The notes below the pieces were generated by a model. The model made no database searches and had not been told where the DNA came from. It saw nothing but the letters and a program-made list of their open reading frames with translations. From Platynereis dumerilii (taxonomy: Eukaryota; Annelida; Polychaeta; Phyllodocida; Nereididae), in contig JAPTHN010000003.1 in the NCBI GenBank assembly GCA_026936325.1, positions 98,923,538 to 98,987,537 of the forward strand: a stretch of 64,000 nucleotides of DNA, written 5' to 3'. The first letter of the stretch is position 1, and each line of letters starts with the position of its first letter. Shown here in pieces: positions 58,820-64,000 of this stretch. The position numbers and the translations under genes are program-made.

Positions 58820-60905
58820 CTGTATCAGAAGCCATCAAGGCACTCAAAATTGAATATGATGTGAGAAAAACTCAGTTCATGCTGGAAACAGATTATCGGA
58901 TCAGATGACAGCTAATGACAGTTCTCAAGTTTGTATATCTGATGTGATGTTTCAGATGCATCATGATCATTAACATATAGGAGTGTCAGAACTAAATGTC
59001 AGCAATGCAGCTTACTATGCTATATAAAAACCTATCTGATCTGCAATATTAAATGCCTTTTTGTGAAACGGTGATGTTGAATTAAAATTTTGCTGACTAT
59101 ATTTAATTAAGAAACCTTATTTGGGAGAATTTCCGACATCCTAACCCTGATGATTGAATTAATTACTGACCCTGCGTGAAAAACCCTCATCTACCATAGT
59201 AAATACTAACTAAACAAACCGTGAATTTCATTTTAACCATATTGTGGAATGGCAAGTGACAAGGACAATTGCCACCATTTCAGAAGTTAGTTTTGTTGCA
59301 GGTTAAAAGAGATTACAGATGAGCACGAAAAACAGCAATGAAAGTGTAGTGTACATATAAGTGTTCATATTTCTAACTGCTTCTCTGATTCTCTGACTCA
59401 GCTATTTGGCTCTGTTCCATGCAGTAGTGCAGGCTATTTGCATATCTGCTTACCGTCCATAATTACGTGGCTGTCATCGACTGCCAAAAGATAGTTATCA
59501 CTGTATACGAAAACTGCTTTGCATAATGCATATTTTCTTCCTCTAGAAAATGACCGAACATCAGATTTTTAAAAAACAATTCTGCAGAGATAGTTTCTTT
59601 TAAATATCCTTTGATGCAGCAATTAGGCATATTACAAATAGAAATCAATTGCATTTTTGTCATTGCTGTGCGTTTATTTATTAGCTTACTGAAATATATG
59701 ATGAGCCTATTTTAGAAATCATTGTCTACACACAGTAAAAAGTTGTTTTTACAAACTTGTTTCATTTTTTTTTCTGACAAAAAAAGAACAACAAATAATA
59801 GTCACATAAATATTTCAACTTGAAATTGGTTAAACAGTTTTGGAGGCACTGAAATCTTGCGTCATTATGTCATGATCCAAATCACACATCGATCTGGACA
59901 AAAACAACACACATTGATGGAAAATCTGACAACTTAAAAATGAGTTTTTGATGAGGAAAATCCTTTGCTATATATATAGAATTATAGATAAGCCTTTGAC
60001 CAGCCTGTCTGCTTTGACTCTTTGACCGGGGGGCAGTTAATTTCTTCTGTGGTCACTATGTGATCTTTTTGTCCATTTAATGGAAGCCAGACAAGGTCAC
60101 CTGTGTGGTCTTGTTTTCTGCAGAGTGATCAAATAGACTGAGATCGATGGCTCTTTCACAACGTACATGTACTAAGCCAAGGTTACAGTGTAGAACATGA
60201 TAAGGATTGGTAGGATATCTACATTGTACTATATGAATAGATATACAAAGAGAGGAATCAAAACAAAAACAATTAAAGTGATAGAAATAGATTGACGCAC
60301 TGATATAGAGAGATAGACAGAAAAATAGATAAACGAGTGAAGAGAAACAATATTGGTCAGTTCACTGGCAGAATATGCTTCAGTTTTGTTCTTCATTAAC
60401 TTGAGTTATTATAATCATGTCTCAGCATTGTCTCTGAGTTGCATTTATTTGCATTTGTGAAAATATTTCAATATTTGTCTTCTCGTAATGCTGATTTGCT
60501 CTGTTGTTGATTAACTTAGTTATCGCCAAGAAATAATTTTATGTGAGATTGCCGGCTAAATAGTATAGACTATCAATGAAACTGACATGAGAAGCAATGG
60601 TGGAGCTAATTTGATAAAAATGGATATTGTAGATGATTTAAATAAATATAATGTAGGTGGGCAGATAGCTACATAGTGAGGTCAGAGGTTAGATCGAAAG
60701 ATAAAGATAGATTATATAGACCATTGGATAGATAAACTTCAGTGAATAGAAGGTACAGTGTTGAATAAGTAGACAGGTCAACATCTGCTTAGAATCATGT
60801 AGACATCTTATTTATTCAGGAAATATTAATTCCACATTACTGTTCCCTAACTTAATTTTGTTATCCTGAAAACTTACCTTGTGGCACTAATTTTATGGAG
60901 TCTAT
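58820..60905. repeat. Third array, unit 4 (blocks S-T-U-P-Q)
   Basis: S 58.82-59.07, T 59.2-59.62, U 59.64-59.9, P 59.95-60.2 and start of Q from 60.2 kb, in the same order as earlier units. Block Q is split by the Harbinger element and resumes at 62153. No gene recognised. Confidence 0.65.
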
Positions 60906-62152
60906 GGCCCGTTTTCACCAACATGGTATTAAGAGTTATGCCAGGTCTTAGCTAAGACCTGGTCTGGCTAAGCCAATCACTCATGCGGAGCAGGATCAAG
61001 GAACATTTACTGAGTGAAAGTCTGCACATAGTATTTAAACAACTCAACTGCTACAAACACAATTAATCTCTGAAGTTCCCAAACATGGCCACATGACAAG
61101 GTAAGAGAAAAAGAGGGGTGGGCTTGGAAATTTATAAAAAAGAAAATTAATTAGTTGTCTGTCCTGTATTGGTGATAGAAATGCATTTTTCTTTAGCCCG
61201 CTCCCCTCAAACAATAAATTAATACAAATGAGCTGGTCATGCATTTTTGCACAATGAAAGTACAATAATGGTTGAATCCCTTTGAATATCTAATGATAAG
61301 GGTCCTCAAAATCTGATGTACCCAGAATGGCTGACGTGCCTGCGATTTTTTGCTACCGGCAGTTACCAAAAAGTCATTGGTGACTTGAGTGGTATTAGTG
61401 TCGCCTCAGTTTCAAGGATTGTGAAGCGTGTTAGTCATGCAATCGCTTCATTAAAACCCATATATGTACGTATGCCCAGTGGACCAGTCACACGGGAGGC
61501 TAAAATGGAATTTTCCGAAATCGTCCGATTTCCGGGGGGTTATAGGATGCATAGATTGCACCCATGTCCGAATTTCCTGCCCTTTGAAAGTACCCCTGTG
61601 CTAAGACCAACAACAAGTGCAGAGGTTTTGTACAACTCAGCACAGAAGAATTCTATTTGGTGTCATGACTATCATAGGCAAATGCTATAAAAACATAGTT
61701 TCATACATGAAATACTTTTAAATTGTGTGCTTAATGCTGTATGGCTAGTATATTTGCAACAGTTACTTCAACAAACATATTTTCTAGGTAAGTGTGTGTT
61801 CTTGGTTTGCAAACTTTATATCTCATGATGTGACATATCTTTCTTGAAAAAATCTTTGGTGACTGTTAAATTAGAGAAACATGCGAATATAATAGACAAA
61901 GGCCTATAATACTGATTTATCATGCCATCTCATAAGAAACATTTGTTCTGTTATCATTGGCCTAATCACTTTTTGACACCAAATCAGTTTGAGATGGCTG
62001 ATCCTTGAGTTTGGTGACAATGTGTATGATTCACTGAACCTTGACAGGTTTACATGCTTAGCACACTCTTGGTGAAATGGACTTAGTTATACCAGGTTTA
62101 AAGGAGTTAATGCCAGGCTTAACTCTTAATACCATGTTGGTGAAAACGGGCC
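60906..62152. mobile_element. PIF/Harbinger element, deletion derivative
   Basis: 1247 bp with inverted ends GGCCCGTTTTCACCAACATG, matching for more than 30 bp (through gtattaagagtta). The uninterrupted site is in the sister unit near 56318 (gagtctataggatt). The flanking trinucleotides (cta, tca/caa) only partly agree, so the expected 3 bp duplication is blurred. It encloses a partial HARBI1-like transposase. Too short for an autonomous Harbinger, which also carries a Myb-like gene. Confidence 0.85.
61316..61690 (+). pseudogene. HARBI1-like transposase fragment
   Basis: The translation LTCLRFFATGSYQKVIGDLS, then GISVASVSRIVKRVSHAIAS is the characteristic N-terminal helix-turn-helix region of PIF/Harbinger transposases. 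After EIVRFPGG the frame slips at a G-run (61534-61539); the next frame reads VIGCIDCTHVRI, which includes the first catalytic Asp, and soon stops. The remaining two catalytic residues and over half of the usual ~350 residues are missing, so it cannot encode an active enzyme. Confidence 0.88.
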
Positions 62153-62950
62153 TCAAGGATTATAAGATTCCTACAGTGTTGCTCATTGACCACTTAGTTG
62201 GTGTCATCACTCTCATCAGCATCACAAGAATCTCACTAGCCTCTCTCAAGATGAAGTGACATAGAGGTCACTGCTTGATGGAGGGAGGCTGATACAACCT
62301 CCACTAAGGAACAGATTGGAACAGTGTTCCCACATACATCACTTGCTTGCCTGTGTCTTGAATATCAGGTGCCTGTTTAGTAAACTGACAAGGGCAACGT
62401 TCTGGCACAAATAAAAAGATTTTAAACAATTCTCTAACTTACAGTATATAAGTGTTGGCAGACACTCAATTTGCATTTATTCTGTCATATGCCATAGTTA
62501 TCGCAGGACTGAGCAATTGCGGTTGATGTCAATGAGGAACAGTTTGAAATTTTACAAATCTTAGTCCTTATTATAATGATATTTATGACTGTTCTTCTAT
62601 CATCCATTAAAAAACTTTTTTATGGATCCCACGTTTCAATCACATTTGTTCGTGCTCAAGAATTTACATACACAGGATTACTGTTCATACATATATGTAG
62701 CACATTAGCATCATGGGCTTAAGCAGCCTGTAAATGCATGAGCGAGACAATGTATACATTGTAATGAAGGCCTCCGGGAGTGTTGATGCCATGAAAGCAT
62801 GGATATTAATCACTTGTTGCTTAGCTACATACTTTAATGAGCAACAAAAGCCTCTCATCCATACCTCAGCATTATCAAACTCAAGCAATATTGATACAAA
62901 TTTCATAGCTTGCTATCAGTCACCATGGCCCAGCTTGGTGAGATTCCCCT
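62153..62950. repeat. Third array, end of unit 4 (Q-R)
   Basis: Contains island Y (62180-62290) and block R (about 62300-62950; compare 50400-50720 and 56710-56960). Here island Y has about ten extra bases that disturb its upstream frame. Confidence 0.65.
62180..62290 (-). other. Array island Y copy, frame disturbed
   Basis: Minus-strand codons ILREASEILVMLMRVMTPTK and WSMSNT are preserved, but upstream an extra short segment (tatgtcactt) breaks the frame relative to the other copies. Confidence 0.4.
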
Positions 62951-63219
62951 AATTCAGAGTTATAAACATATTGCTTATAATCAAAACCATATGTTTAATT
63001 GGAACTGAAATTCTGAACTTTAATTGTAAGCTTTAATCTCACTCATTTCAGCACATAATCACGTGCATGGAAATGGGCATGGCATCTTAATAAAAACTGT
63101 ATCAATTCCAGCCCTCCCAATTTACTAGATACACTTAATATTTGTAACCGATTAGTGCGCACACCATCAGAACTAGACAATGCAAGAGAAAGGCATAATC
63201 CCAGCATTTTTGTAGTACC

Positions 63220-64000
63220 GTAATATGTGGTGAATCGGGACACTGGGGTGAATCGGGACAGAACAGACCAGCATTATATTCCTTTAAAAAAAACAACTTT
63301 TATTTGCCTTAGAGATTTGATTTTCTGGCACACTATTAGAATACATTCTAGTTAAAATTGAGATGAATTTTCATACTTCTACCTGAAGGCGCAACGGTGG
63401 TGGAACACTTTTAATTTGCGCCCGCAGAATTAGCACTTTCATAAAGTGGTCAAAACTTTGCTTGTACCATAAAAAGTCTAAAAACCACAGCCAAAATAAC
63501 TCACAGGAACCATTTTTCAATTTAAAGTAGGGTCAGGAGACCAGAATACTAGACCTGATAAGGGATTATATAGGTTTGGCCATGCGTTCAGATCCAGGTC
63601 AATGGCAAAGTTTAAGGAATAATAAAAAGTATACCATATCAATTTTCATTTGAATGTACTAGCATGGTCTTTCAATGAATATTATTGAACTTAGTATCAT
63701 TTATAGTGGATTTAGTCCAGAATTCAAAATCACCTGCGAAATGAGCAGAAAACAATAGTTTTCCATATTTTTCTGTCATTTGTCACATTTTCTTAAATTT
63801 GCATAATATTAATGAAATTGATTTCAGATTTTTATCAAAATATATTTTTGGCATTTGGAACATGTTTTCTAATGTTTACTCACAAGATGCAATCACTTAG
63901 GGAAGGTAGGAAGTATTGATAGTGGAAATAATGGACTGTCCCGATTCACCCCAAAGTATGGGGTGAATTGGGACAGTGGCGTTTTTGGACCTGAGCCTCA
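63220..64000. mobile_element. Repeat family with GGTGAATCGGGACA motifs, reaching the window edge
   Basis: The motif occurs on the plus strand at about 63228 and 63246, on the minus strand at 63937-63952 and again on the plus strand, with one change, at 63960-63975. This arrangement suggests terminal or subterminal repeats of one element followed by the start of another. No coding sequence is seen. The right end is outside the window. Confidence 0.45.

Noticed and set aside
1-64000. Retroviral, LTR-type or Polinton-type elements
   Set aside because: I saw no long terminal direct repeats, and no gag, integrase, envelope or capsid-like protein sequence. The only reverse transcriptase is of non-LTR type.

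Overview
This looks like AT-rich, repeat-laden nuclear DNA from an animal, most likely a marine invertebrate. The grounds are a non-LTR retrotransposon with a jockey/CR1-like reverse transcriptase, a separate LINE ORF1, a PIF/Harbinger (HARBI1-like) relic, hAT-like and TA-targeting foldback elements, and a tRNA-derived SINE with an L2-like GCGCTATATAAA tail. I see no prokaryotic genes. I recognise no complete host gene, and the species is not fixed by anything I can see.

Layout. 1-6000: two coding-like stretches on the minus strand (671-1056 and 5449-5757), possibly exons or exon relics of an unidentified gene. Between them lie a TA-flanked element (1057-1949), a long foldback (3801-4111) and an inverted relic of the 5.7 kb stretch. 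6000-13587: mostly featureless, with GATA-type microsatellite, a hAT-like fragment and a small TA-flanked MITE. 13588-30159: a head-to-tail duplication of a roughly 5.6 kb ancestral unit, each copy inflated by different transposons, so every insertion has a paralogous empty site in the other copy. 30160-50050: a second duplication system of about 8 kb units. 38460-62950: a third interleaved array of roughly four units (blocks T-U-P-Q-R-S, named here only for convenience) that received the LINE, the ORF1-only element and the Harbinger element. From 63220 to the right edge: the start of another repeat family.

Across 12-63 kb, and again at bases 1-150, short islands of 50-150 bp recur while the sequence between them diverges. 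Several read as open frames on the minus strand, and one of them follows a good 3' splice-site-like sequence in three copies. The best overall reading is a locus built by repeated tandem duplication of an ancestral segment that carried small exons or other conserved elements, then peppered with transposons. On the plus strand, three pyrimidine-rich CAG/GTRAGT double sites (32974, 41255, 56511) look like recursive-splicing points. The two strand signals conflict, and only transcript data would settle which strand is used.

The genes do not form a pathway. The only intact open frame with a clear family signature is the ORF1-type protein at 57247-58266. All similarity statements come from reading the sequence by eye. 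Percent identities are rough impressions unless counts are given.
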